In this document: positions 1 to 12,000 of the stretch, piece after piece
Layout: every line of letters begins with the position of its first letter
Numbering within the stretch: position 1 is the first letter of the stretch
NCBI GenBank assembly: GCA_037954235.1
Contig: JBBMOA010000006.1
Coordinates: forward strand, 27,128,541 to 27,192,540
Length of the DNA: 64,000 nt
From: Aulostomus chinensis
Taxonomy: Eukaryota > Chordata > Actinopteri > Syngnathiformes > Aulostomidae
Reading direction: 5' to 3'
Position numbers and translations under genes: made by a program
The notes under the pieces: model-generated
Seen by the model: only the letters and a program-made list of their open reading frames with translations
Told to the model about the DNA's origin: nothing
Databases searched by the model: none

Positions 1-1535
1 CCTACATTTGATAAACCCTGGGGGAAAGAACGTTGCTATACGAGCAGTCCTCAGGTGAGACAGAGAACCTGAAACATACACATACAACAAGTGCTGTATT
101 TGATTGCCTTTTCAAGGAATACATTCTGATCACCAAGAAAAATTTGTCTCGCAATGATCCCGTGTCCATAGGACTGGGCTATGACTTCAAATCTGTATCA
201 CAACTTCCATCTAAATTATGATTACTTCATGATTTTAAAATCATATATTTTCAGATGTAGCAAAAGTGAGAACAATACATTCTGCTTCATTGATACAGTG
301 AAAATACATTAAGAGAAAGTTGAGAACGGCCAAACTGAATGGTTAATTATAAGTTGTTTGGGTACACATGGCATATATGCATTTTCAATATATTAAATAG
401 TGTATACTAGTGCTGCACGATTTATCAAAGTCACATCAGCCTGTGAAACAAATATCGCAGAAATGACTATTTTTCTAAAATATTTTTTTGTTCCTATTTA
501 TTTAATTCAGTACAACATTGTTGTTTTTAAAAGAATACCACACAAATGTTTCTTTTTGTAATTTCTTTATGCTTATATTCTAAGAACAACAGTAATTTGT
601 TAGTTTCTTGATAACCAAGCAAGTAAACTCATGATGCCAATCACTTATTGTATCGCAATCGCAATTGAAAATCACACTACTTATTCAACAAATCGAGCAG
701 TACTAGTGTTGAATGAATTGTTTGTATAGGTTGTGGCTGAGATGAGTTTATGGACAAGTACAAGTTTATCTGTACAATTTATCAGAATTTACCCTAAATA
801 AAATATTTTAAATGTGAATCAGACTCCAAAAATTGCAGCAATCTCAAACTATTCAGAAAAAACCTCCACCATATTGTCAAGGTAATCAAATGTTTACATT
901 TAAATTTAAATCACATACGGGGTGTGTTGTTACTGAAAAGGTTTCTCTGTTCACATGGGAGGCAGAAAAGGCTGGCGATTTCTGAAACCATCTCAACATG
1001 CTTTACAGTGATGCTCAAAACCAGAATGAAATAAAAATGTCATCAAACAAAAACAACCAAAGCTTTGGGGTTTCTTCCTGCAGGTGGGCTGATGCAAGAA
1101 ACAAAAGAATATTAGTACACTGGGGAGAAATTATTAAAAAGAAGAGGAGGGGTAGGACATGATAAACAAAAGTTGTGACGTGGTGAAACAATTGGGTTGT
1201 TCATAGTGTACATGCAGGATCTGAGAGAAGCTGGGAATGTTGAGGCTCTGGAGATGCTGCTGATATGGCTGATAAGACATTTTGATCATGACCATGAGTT
1301 GTCGCAGTTAATCAAACATAGAATTAATGATTTGATAACTTGACTGCTGTAACACCCATTGCACTTGTGTTGAGCATATTGAGATTATGTGTACAAAGCC
1401 ATTTGTCTGAAGGGATTAAATATGAACACATATCAGCAGTGCCCCAAATAAAGGCCTCAATCCAGAGCAGCCCGCACTGCTGTGGCAAAGGTGGAGGGAA
1501 AATACTGAGAGGGATGGGGAGTGGAGGCCACTTAC
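1..1535 (-). other. ep400: ep400 intron sequence at the left edge
   Basis: This is intron downstream of the last visible ep400 exon. That exon ends at a GTAAGT donor just below 1536. I looked on the minus strand for the next conserved ep400 segment (it begins Gly-Glu-Val-Val-Lys-Ile in human) and did not find it, so the intron continues beyond the window. Apart from the MITE-like element at 406-706 I see nothing functional here. Confidence 0.6.
406..706. mobile_element. hAT-like MITE (non-autonomous)
   Basis: The left end reads actagtgctgcacgattt. The right end, read on the other strand, is actagtactgctcgattt, so the terminal inverted repeats differ at only two positions over about 18 bp. 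The interior contains a 'atcgcaatcgcaat' stretch, which I recall from teleost hAT-type MITEs that begin with a CTGCACGATT motif. The flanking 8-mers match only partly, so the target duplication has decayed or I have misplaced the ends. There is no transposase ORF. The element sits in an ep400 intron. Confidence 0.5.
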
Positions 1536-3097
1536 TAGGCAACCGTGCCTGGGCCTGGGATGTAAGAACCAGCCTCTGGGACAGTAAGCTGGGCTGGATG
1601 GGATGGCTGGGGGCAAGAGCTGGCCTGGGGACATGTGCTATGCCAGGCTGGCTGACTGGAGCTATAGATCCCACAACTGTGCCAGCTAAGGTCTGGCCCA
1701 AGGCCACAGGGGCAGCCCCCAGCACATGCTGCCCAAGGCTACTGCTCCCAGAGGAGGCTACAGTGGATGCGGCAGTGTTGATGCTGCTGCTGACAGGAGA
1801 GGTAGTCGGGGCTCTCTGAGAAGCTGTTCCAATCGCTGTGAAGTACAAGGCAATGGGGTATGGGACTACATGTTAGGGCTAACCCAACATTTAATGAAAT
1901 CTTCATAATGACCAGATCAATTCCTCGCTTATATTCACACAGCAGTGGTGGGCCAAGGCAGAGAGCAGCATCGTGTTCGTGACTGAACAATGGGGGATTA
2001 ATATCAAATTGTTTGGATTGTTGCTTTTTTCATTATGTTCTCATTTGCAGCATTACCACTACAACTGCTCTATCATTTATAATCAACAGGTCGAGCTAGT
2101 AACCCCTAAACAAATGCAGCGGTCATCAAAGACAGACTAAGATATGGGAAGCTGAAGCTGCTTGTAGCATACCTTAATGGCCGTGCCACCTTTGGGAAAC
2201 GATGTGGGCCAGCCCACCACTGCTCTACAGAGGAATTAATCTTAATAAATGAACCTGTAATGAATTACATTAGCCAGCTCAGGTATTTGAAACCACCTCC
2301 CTGATGTAATGGTGGGAGGACCTTACCTACATAAATATAAACATATACATTTTAAAATATTCTTCAAAAATAATAACATGAAAAGCCCAAGATGGGCAAA
2401 GCCTTAATTATTTGGTTTCACATGATACAGTGAAATCCGGTTTATCTGAATCCACAACAGTGCCATAATCATGCACTGCATAATGCACACATTACAGGTT
2501 AAATCATGTTTAAGTTCAATAGGTGCAGGCACAAATGAAAGTAAGTTTTAATGTTTAATATTCAATGACACCATCTGGATTCCATTAGCCTCTGGGGAAA
2601 TAAAACAACCAGTCCTCTAGCGAGCACCGCCACTGGTTTGGACTTACCATGAGAGGTGGCTGTAGTAGCTGCAGTGGTGACAGGGGACTTGCCCCTGGTC
2701 TGGGCTGATTGACAGGTGGTGGAAGCAGAGGTGCTCGTGGCAGGAGAGCTCGTTGGAGGATTCTGGCCTGCTGCACTTGTAAAGGCAGCAAGGCGACCTT
2801 CCGGTTTTGTTCCATATTGAACTGGTTGGAACAATCTATTAAAAAAAAAATATCATAAAATGACTCATTGGTAGCATATTAAATTTAAAATGTTAATCTA
2901 TCATTGCAATCAGTAATGTATTGTGACCTCAAGGGTTTTATAGGGCATGGTTTCGGTCGTGATGGTGGTTCTGGACCAGTGTAGATCTCTTCTATGAGTT
3001 GCTGGGTGATCTTCAGTTTAGGCACTGCCTCTTCAGTCTGGTACCGAGTCAGTCTGTTCTCATTATTGATCAGATCGAATATGGACACATTCGCAGT
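1536..3097 (-). CDS. ep400: ep400 exons after ATPase lobe 1 (insertion region, last three visible)
   Basis: The three exons are 3097-2928, 2835-2648 and 1835-1536. The first carries the conserved block with VSIFDLINNENRLTRYQ. The second begins with LFQPVQYG. The third is Ser/Thr/Ala/Pro-rich and ends in QRLVLTSQAQARLPS, which matches human EP400 just before its next exon. Together they form the start of the long, poorly structured insertion that splits the two ATPase lobes in the EP400/SRCAP/INO80 group. The donor of the 3097-2928 exon is weak (GAG|GTCACA), but the frame requires it. The last exon ends in phase 1, so the reading continues off the window. Confidence 0.9.
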
Positions 3098-6000
3098 CTA
3101 CAAGGATAATGAGTGAAGACAAAGATGAATTTGACCAATGCTTTTTTTTCCCAATAAAAACTTAAATTTAAAAAAATGCAGCAAATGTTAAATGTACAGT
3201 AAAAAGCAGTAGTATGTAAGAAGTACAACATAGGCCAAATATATGAAGTAAACATAAGTTACAAAATTAAAAGTTAAAAAAAAAAAATTGCTATAAAGAA
3301 ATGATTACTTTTATTACATAACAAATCTTCTTGTTTTTAAATAAACTCATCTATATATTGTTAAAAAGGAAAAAAACCTAAACACCAAGTGATGCTTTTG
3401 TTTGTCCATTAATCCAAATAATATCTTTGTAGTATTTTAGAAATGATTGTATTATACCTTGAAACAAAGGCAATAATATTTTTATAAAAGAACAATGCAT
3501 GAATTACAAAAGTTACTCACTTATCGCAACTGTAATTAATTCAATGCCATTTTTTTTAGCAGCTGCAATCAGAGTGTCTAAAAAGTGTGACTGAGTTTAG
3601 CGGTCAAACCATAAGAGGGTACCTTGCTTGCATCACTCTGTAGCGCTTCCAGCACAAGTGATGGGACATTGTATTGAAGAGGAGAGGAGAAGTAGGAGCT
3701 ACTTGTGTCTCTGGGTGCTACCAGATCCGGGTGGTTACACACTCGCTGCAATCGCATCAAGACCTGAAGCACGCTGACAAAATGACCTGTCTTCAGTGCC
3801 TCCTGAGCTCTAGAGGATATAAATGAAGGAAAAAGTGTGGTTTAAAGGAGTCTTAGGTTTCTTTTTTATTTGCTATAGCTGAGGGCTGAAAAATCAACGA
3901 TACCATTGCAATTATTTTGATAGATGTTATAACTGCATTATGAGCCATGAATTCAAAACAAATTGAAATTTCTGCATTTCATTTCCACTGGAAAATAATA
4001 CTAATGATGTGATTTTGCTAGGTTCTGTACAAAAAGGGGTGCAGTACAATATCTCCTTTTATGTTTGATGTGGATTGCTTCTGCTGTTGAGCTCACATGA
4101 ATGTACATTAACAAAAAGCGCTTTTTTGTCAGTTATACTGGCTCATTGGTGTGAACAAATGATTCGTTATTCATCATGCCATCCTCTGTGTCATGATGTA
4201 TTTCATTCAAAATTTTGTGTAAAAATTAACAGTTGGCCACTGATGTTAACACATTTTACTTTGTTTACATTTCACAGGGAAAATATTAAAGGCAGCGAGT
4301 TGACTAACAATGGGGGCTTCAGAGCTTTAGGCACCAGGCCCAATACATTTCAAGTTCCCTGACTCATAATGTTTGAAATGCTCGTTTGTTATTATGTCTA
4401 CAAGACGCATTCCTGGATAGAGAAAATCTTACCCTGGTTGAGTAAGGATATCCTCATAAAGGCTCTTCTGTCGACTGGAGAGGCGGCATTTCAGGATGTG
4501 CTCGTACTTCTTGGGCAACTGCTTTTCCACATCCCTTTTGGAACGCCTCAGAATGAAAGGCTGGATCATCTGCAATTAATGAGAGTTTCATATAGATATG
4601 CAAGAATGTTTTATATGATAATAGAATTAATCAATTGATTTTTGATGTCGCACGGTTAAACAGGCAACTGCAGGTACGAAACCTACTCTGTGCAGACGGA
4701 TGACCAGCTTGTGGCAGTAGTCCTGGTTCTGGTCTGTGCCTGCTTTAACAGGGAAGTCAGAGTATGGCCTGTTGATTCCTGGCATAAGGAAGTGGATCAT
4801 GGTCCACAGTTCCTTCAGAGTATTCTGAAGTGGGGTGTTGATGAGGAGGACCCTCTGCTCACTGGAAGATGCACAAAATGATTCAGTTAGTCAATGGAGC
4901 CTTAAAAAAGGATCAAATAAAATTAATTCATAGAAAAAGTCATTCATAGACAGAGAAAGACAAAAAAAAATCATTGATGTAGAAATTAGCATGGAGCATA
5001 TCCCCCTCAGACACACACACACAGGTATGTATGCATGTATATATATATGCCTAAGACACACAATTTCAAAGACCAAGCTCACCTTTTAAGAGCAAAGACT
5101 GTTTCCCAGTGTTTTTCAGTCATGTTTTTGATGAGCTGCACCTCATCCAGGACCAGATGCTTCCACCTTCGCCTCAGGAAATGTCTCTGGTCCTTCATGA
5201 GCAGCTTGTAAGATGTCACACATACATGGAAAGTGTTGGCTTCCCCCCACCTCTGTAGATCAACGATCAGAGAGGATGTAATCACATTCACAACCTTTTC
5301 TTTGCACATTAGAATTTGTGTGTTGTTTAAATAAATCATAAACTACCATTCTCTTATATTTTCGCTCCCTTTTGTTGCCTAGATACAGGAGGATTTTAAG
5401 GCCAGGACACCAGCGCTTGAATTCCACTTCCCAGCTCAGCAGCTTGCATGTCCTTACTACAATCAGGTGGGGTCCCCATATGCCTGATTGGAAACATGAC
5501 AATGTCATTATTACGTCCAGTCTTTGCCGAAATCTGAATGAAACAAATACAAAAGGACATGACAATTTTGTTATTACTATCATTAAACAGAAGCATACCC
5601 TCTTCTCCAGCTAAGTGGGCCATGTAAGCCACAGTCTGTACGGTCTTGCCAAGGCCAGTCTCATCAGCAAGGATACCGTTAAGGTGCTTCTTGTGTAGGT
5701 TTACCAGCCAGTCTACTCCAATTTGCTGATATTCACGGAGTGAGCCATGTAGCAGAATGGGGGCTGGGCTCCGGGTCTAGTAAAAAAAACAAAACAACAA
5801 CATCCCAGTTAAGAAAGTCATGGGTGATTTTTTCTTGCATGTGTCTGCAAATCTTTGAGTATGTCTTACTGAACAAGTGGTCCTGAAGGTACCCTTGGGC
5901 AGGATGAGCTCTGTCGCAGCAGCCACCTCAGATATGTCCCTGGCAGGCTTTCCATCAGAGTCACAGGAAGAGGCTTTATCGGGACAGCGATACTGGTCCA

Positions 6001-9000
6001 CACTGAGCAGAGAGTCAATCAGCACTGCCTGAGGTGGACTGCTTGCATGAGACTCCATGTCTGGAAAAAAAGACCACAACTATTTAAGTCGCAGGTTGTT
6101 TACAAACATTAGCTGACCAAAACAGGTACAAAGGTTAGCAAGATGAGCAATTGAATGCTTATTGTACTGGCACCTTCAGTCTCTTCAACATCACCCTCAT
6201 CGCTACGAGGACTAGGCTGAGGCCACTCAAACCCATCAACGTAGGCACCAGCATACTGCTTCACCAAAGCATCCAGAGGCATCTCAGCTAAGAGCCAAAC
6301 AATAACAACACATCAGAGCACAAAGTATAGAACTGGTATGGTCCATTAGAATACTAACTATTCATTGTGGAACACTACAACACTAACTATTCATTGTGGA
6401 ATAACAGCAATTTAATTGCAATTTCTTGAGCGAATAAAATGGCTTAATGTACAAGAATACCTTATAGTATAAATACAAAGCACTTGTCAAACTTATTCAT
6501 CTTTATGAGCCTAATAACATACAGCTGGTTGCCACTGATGAAAAATTTGTGTCATTGTATTGTTGTTTTCCCTTCCAATAACATTACTTTAAACAAAACA
6601 TCTGTTGGTGGTGACGTTGATCTTGGGTGATCTCCAGCTGTGTGGGGATTTCGTAGGTGCTAGACATGCACAGATTACTTTTTTTTTTTTTTTTTAGACA
6701 ACACCCAGTCCTCCTTTTGTGAGGGGCAATCCGTCCCACCCAACCTAAAATAAAATTTGTTGATTTATGGTGCAACTGTGACCCGCAAATCACTACATGT
6801 ATGCTTTCTTTGTACATATTTATTCATGCTTCACTGGTCATAGTATCAGAATTGTCATGAGGACTATCTGACTGAGCGCTCTCCATGGTGCTGATCCTGA
6901 TGCCATGAAAGGAAGTTGTCAGTGCACTCTTCACTCACTCGGGTGACTCCCAGGTGAATTTTTCCAAGCAATGTTTTTTTGTTGCTGTAAAAGCAAAACA
7001 ATTGATCTATTCATTAATCCCTTCATTGTCTTACTCTCCGTCTCTAACTTCCCCTCTTTTTTCTCTCATACACACCAGGACAAATGCTGCTTTTGTCATT
7101 TTTTGAAACAACCCAGCCAAAGCAGTTGAAACAAACCATCCCGCAGCTTGTGAGCTCTAGATGCTATGGGCTCCCTGTCATGTTAGGTTCTAAGAAAAAC
7201 TTTGTACAGATAAACACAATATTCTGTTAGTTTTGCGCAAGTTAATACCATACAAACAGAGATAAGGAATGAACTAGTTACTTTCTTCTCCGTGCTGCCA
7301 CCCCACATACTAACAGGGAAGTACAAATAGTTCCTACCATCTTTTGCAAGATTAACCAACTCTGCTTTGTGATCAGATTCCCCCTCCATGGCCTCCTGTT
7401 CCTCTATCGTGCTCTCCTCATCTGAAACAAAGACGGTGGTCAATTAATGCAGTTGCAAATTCTTTTCAGCTATTTTGTGATGTGGTTTGACAAGTTTTGT
7501 AGTCTGACATACCAGCTTCGTCCACCAAGGATGAACTTGATTTTCTTTTTCTTGATGAAGTGGAAACCTCCTATAAAAAGAAAAAGTACATGTAAGTATG
7601 TGCTTTTGTGTGTCATACAGCTGTATTCAAGAGCAGTACCTACCTCTTTATCAACTTTCTCTCCTGTTGATGGACCAGGTACTGCAATGAAAGTAGCTTT
7701 AGAGCAAAATTCTTTTTCATACAAACCTAAAAAAATCAGAGTAAGCAGCCTTTAAGTACATTTAAAACAGCTGAAACTGATCAGTATGATTGGGTTTTTA
7801 ACTGAACCAAATGAAAGACAAACATATAATCTTATGATATACAGTAGATCAAATCTGATAATCAATGGGGCATACCTTTTGCTGATGTTTTTTGTAAGCT
7901 GAGCGCTCTGAGTCTCTTTTCATAAATTTCAAAGTGTAGTTTGATTTCGACAACCTGAAAGAAATTTAAACTAATTTAGACTGGTGAAGACTTATTTTTG
8001 AAACATGACCGGGATTCATAATTCTGCATACCTGCTCAATGTTAGACCAGAAGAATTCCACCTCTCTGGCAATTGTGCTGGCAATGTGACGAAGATGAAT
8101 TTCCTTTTCTTTCTTTGACCTCTCTTCACTTTTCCTCTGCTCTTGATGGTAGCGGGCACATGTGCGAACAAGCTATGGTGGGAAAATAATAAGAGACATC
8201 AATTTCTATAGTGACTCCTTATTTGTGGTAATTTCTCTCCTCACATTACTCTCTCTGAATAGCTCCCTGTGATACCTTCTTGGCAGCAGCTTCTTTCCAT
8301 CTTCTCTCCTGAGCAAAGTCAGCTGCCATCCACTGCATCTCCTCCAGGAGGTAATCCCAGTGCGACTTGGGACGTGAAGCTTCAACAAGCTTGGGGAGCC
8401 TGCTGGCTGACCACTGGCCCTCCTTCCTCAGCTCAGAGATGCGTTGATGCACTTGATTCTCCTTGGGCACAGACAAAGTCATGTGAGTCATGTCATGTCA
8501 AATTTCTTTTTACAACATGAAATCAAAAATTTGCCTCAAAGCATTTTACAATATGTTAAGTACATGAAAATATCTCCCAAATTTATTTTAACAATTTGGA
8601 AGATAAAATTTGTTGTCTTTGCATAAATCACAAAAATAAGACAGCTATCTAAAGCCAGTACAAAAGATTCAAAGGCATCAACAGTATTTAGGTTGTGGTT
8701 AAATGGTGTGAGCTTCAGGAACTCACCAATTTCGCTTGTTCAACTTGCTTATCTTGAGAACCCTCCTGTGAGGACTGCATGGATGCACTTTGACCAAAGC
8801 CACCTATTTTGACAGCAGAGATACCATTTGTTCCAGTCAGTTTGGACTGGGTGCTTGGGTTGACATTGGAGCCAACAGGGCGGAGAGGACTTGTGGAATG
8901 GGGGGTTGGAACAGAGTTTGGAGTAGAAGGCATGGTTGACATGGGTATTGAGTTGGTCATGATCCTCTGAACTGGTTGGTTTGAATCTGTACCAGGGCGA

Positions 9001-12000
9001 CCAAGAGCCACCGTCTGTGGAAAGGAATAATAATCTTTATTTGATTTATGTGTGGTCATTTAGCAATTAACATAGAGTCAAACTGTATCAAGTAAACTGA
9101 CCGCTTGTCCTGGCTGCAGCATTGCCTGGGATTGTTGCTGCTGAGTCTGCAACTGGAGATGAAGTCCTGGCTGCATCTGCTGCTGAAGCTGGGCCTGGAG
9201 CTGTGTGTGAGGGTTTACTGCCGCCAGGATGGGCCCACCTGCTTGTACCTTCACCTGTGCTTGTATCTGACCCCCAGGCTGGACTGTACCCTCCACTAAC
9301 TGAGCCTGCTGAGAGAGGGTCACAGGAAGGCCTGCCAGTGGGAGGGCACCTTGGGGCAATCTGCCTGGCAGCTGGGGGGGAGGTGTATGCAAGCTGGCCG
9401 CATTCTGCACCGGAGGTCCTTTGGATGGGTCATATTGTTGCTGGTTCTGCTTCTGTCCTGCAATCTGGACCACTTGGGGTGTAGGCGGCATCCCGCCTGT
9501 ACACATAATTATCAAATTATAGGACAAACGGGAGGGGGGGTGGTGGTATAAAAAGCAACACAAAGAGAGGTTGTCAATTTTGTTATGTGAAAGTGTCTAG
9601 TAAATGTTACCGAGCTCCTGCTAACATAAAGGTTTTTAATTGCCATCAGGTGCTTAGTAGCCTTCCCTTAATACATACCCTAGCAAGGAGCATCTTTTAT
9701 TAAACTACTATGTAGATAATGTAGAAATACTTTAATTTGTTTTAATGACATTGAGCTTCAGCTATCAGTGCTCCTCAGAACCTTGCTTTAATGAATTAAG
9801 ATGTAATTATGAATCAAAAGTAGTGTACTACTTCCTGATGATCAGAGCGGAAACTAATGAAACTAATACAGCAAAATGATTACAGAAGAAATGAAATCAA
9901 TGTGGTCATCTACATGTCTGTCAAATAAAACACTACTTTGATTAATGCAAAATTAAAACATTGCATTTCAAATGTTGAGAATATGGTTAAAAACTTGGAA
10001 ATTATACATGCAGTAAGAGTTTGGTTAGAGTAAAAATTGAAATGTTTCAAAGGAAAATGAAAAAAAAATAGAAAAAAAGAGACAGGGAGAAGAAAGGATA
10101 ACTAAAATACAGAGCAAACACACAAAAACACAATGTTTGGCATGCATGAAGCGATGTCATTCTAGCAGAAACCAAGGCATCTGAATGCCTCACATAACAG
10201 CAAAGCACAAAGGTGAGCAAAAGGACACACATGGGGTCTTGCAGACAGCAGGCCTGAGCGGAGCTGTGCACACTAAAGCAGCGCCTGCCTTACCTCCCTG
10301 CACGTCACACCACCTTGCCTAGACGCCATCAACACCTGGCCCTGACACACCCACACCACCACAATCGCAAAAATCTGTGCGGTGAACACAACTCCTCCAC
10401 ATGATTCCCCTCCTACTTAGACTGAGGGAAAGAAGCCAAGTCAGAACAAAATGCCATGAAATAACATGAAGGGAAACCAACTAAATGTGAACATGGGATA
10501 CATAAAGACACTCTTGAAGATGTGACGTATGAATTTAAGAGTGATGATTCTGAGATCCTTGTTGATGAGGCAAGGACGAGCAACCGGAGAAGGAAAGACT
10601 TGCAAAGGAATGGTGATGGTAAACCAAAAAGCATGGCATGTGGATTCATAAAATGGGAGAACAAGCAAAACCCACTGTAAAGTGAATTTTTTCCCACATG
10701 GTTCCCACTTTCTGTGATCCATCTCCAAATTAGATGAAAATCCATCAGCACGGGAAGGTCTGTCCAAATAAAGATGACACTAACAGGAACAAACTTCAGA
10801 AAAGAAGAGACGGATAACGATGGGTGATCAATAGTAAACACAAAATTTAAAAAAAAAAATCATAAGACATGGCATCTTCCCATTGAGTGGCTACTCTTCT
10901 TCAGACTTGGATTGTCTTCTTCCCCATTTTTCCTGATAAGAGAGAGCTGGTGCTGGTAGAGCTAAGCCTGAACTTCCTGTGGACTGCTGAGAAATCCAGC
11001 AGATGGATGAAGATCTGTTTGTTGATGCTGGCTGGAGTTTATTTGTAGAAGATGAATGTTGTGATTCAGATTTGTAGGTCTCCTTAGTAAGAACAAGGGG
11101 GAACGTCCAGCAGCATCTAACAGAACACAGTAGGGCCTGGTAGTAGCACTCCTACCTTGCGCAGTTGGCATAAGCTGCTGGAGTGGAACGCCAGGTGATC
11201 CTAAAGGAGCTACACCAGGATGCTGGAAAATCAGCCCATGGCGACCAACGTCAATCCGGGATCTCTTAGCCTGATCTGGGATTTAAAACACACAATACCC
11301 TCATAACGCAAGAAAGTACTCGGCACAGAGCAATGACCTTCTGACGACCTCACAGGTCACCTCTCCTTCCTTGGGTCAAGACTTCAACACAGAGCGCTAG
11401 TAGAGGATGCCAAATATCTATAAGCAGAAGCAATTAGAGGGAGAAAAGAAAACAAACAAAAAACAAAGCAAAGGGGGAGGAAACAAAGCAACGTAAGAGA
11501 CACAGGAGTCTCCGATCCTTGTCCTACCTGCTTGCACCATTGCCTGTTGCCTTTTAAAGGCATCCATGTCTCCAGGGTTTGCAATAGTTGCTGCAGAAGC
11601 CCCTTGGTGTCCCTGAAAGAAACAAACTCTTAAGGAATTAGTGAGACTTCCACTTCATGAAAGAACATTAGCAATAACTATTAATAAATCACTTAAAAAG
11701 TGCCTAGGACAAGAGCTGCCTCTATTACCTGAAACTGCTGCTGGGTAGAGAAAGCTGCAGAAACATTGGGGGGAAGCTGTGTTGCTATGGCAACTGGTGT
11801 CACTGCTTGGCCATCCTTTCCCGTGACAACCTTAACCTGAGGCACAGAATTGAAAGAAGGATATTATTCACTGGATGAAGTGAATATACAATTATTTAAT
11901 TGTTAAATTCCAAATTGAACTCAGCCACAGCCGATGTAATACCTCATCATTAATGACCTCAGACTGCTCTTCTTCCTCCTCTTCATCTTCAAGGTCTAAG

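Noticed and set aside
1340..1819. 159-residue plus-strand frame
   Set aside because: It is the reverse complement of a real ep400 exon (1835-1536), so the open frame is a by-product of its composition.
10962..11171. Minus-strand frame beginning MPTAQ
   Set aside because: The first residues belong to the ep400 exon ending at 11156; the rest is intron read through its GTAGGA donor.
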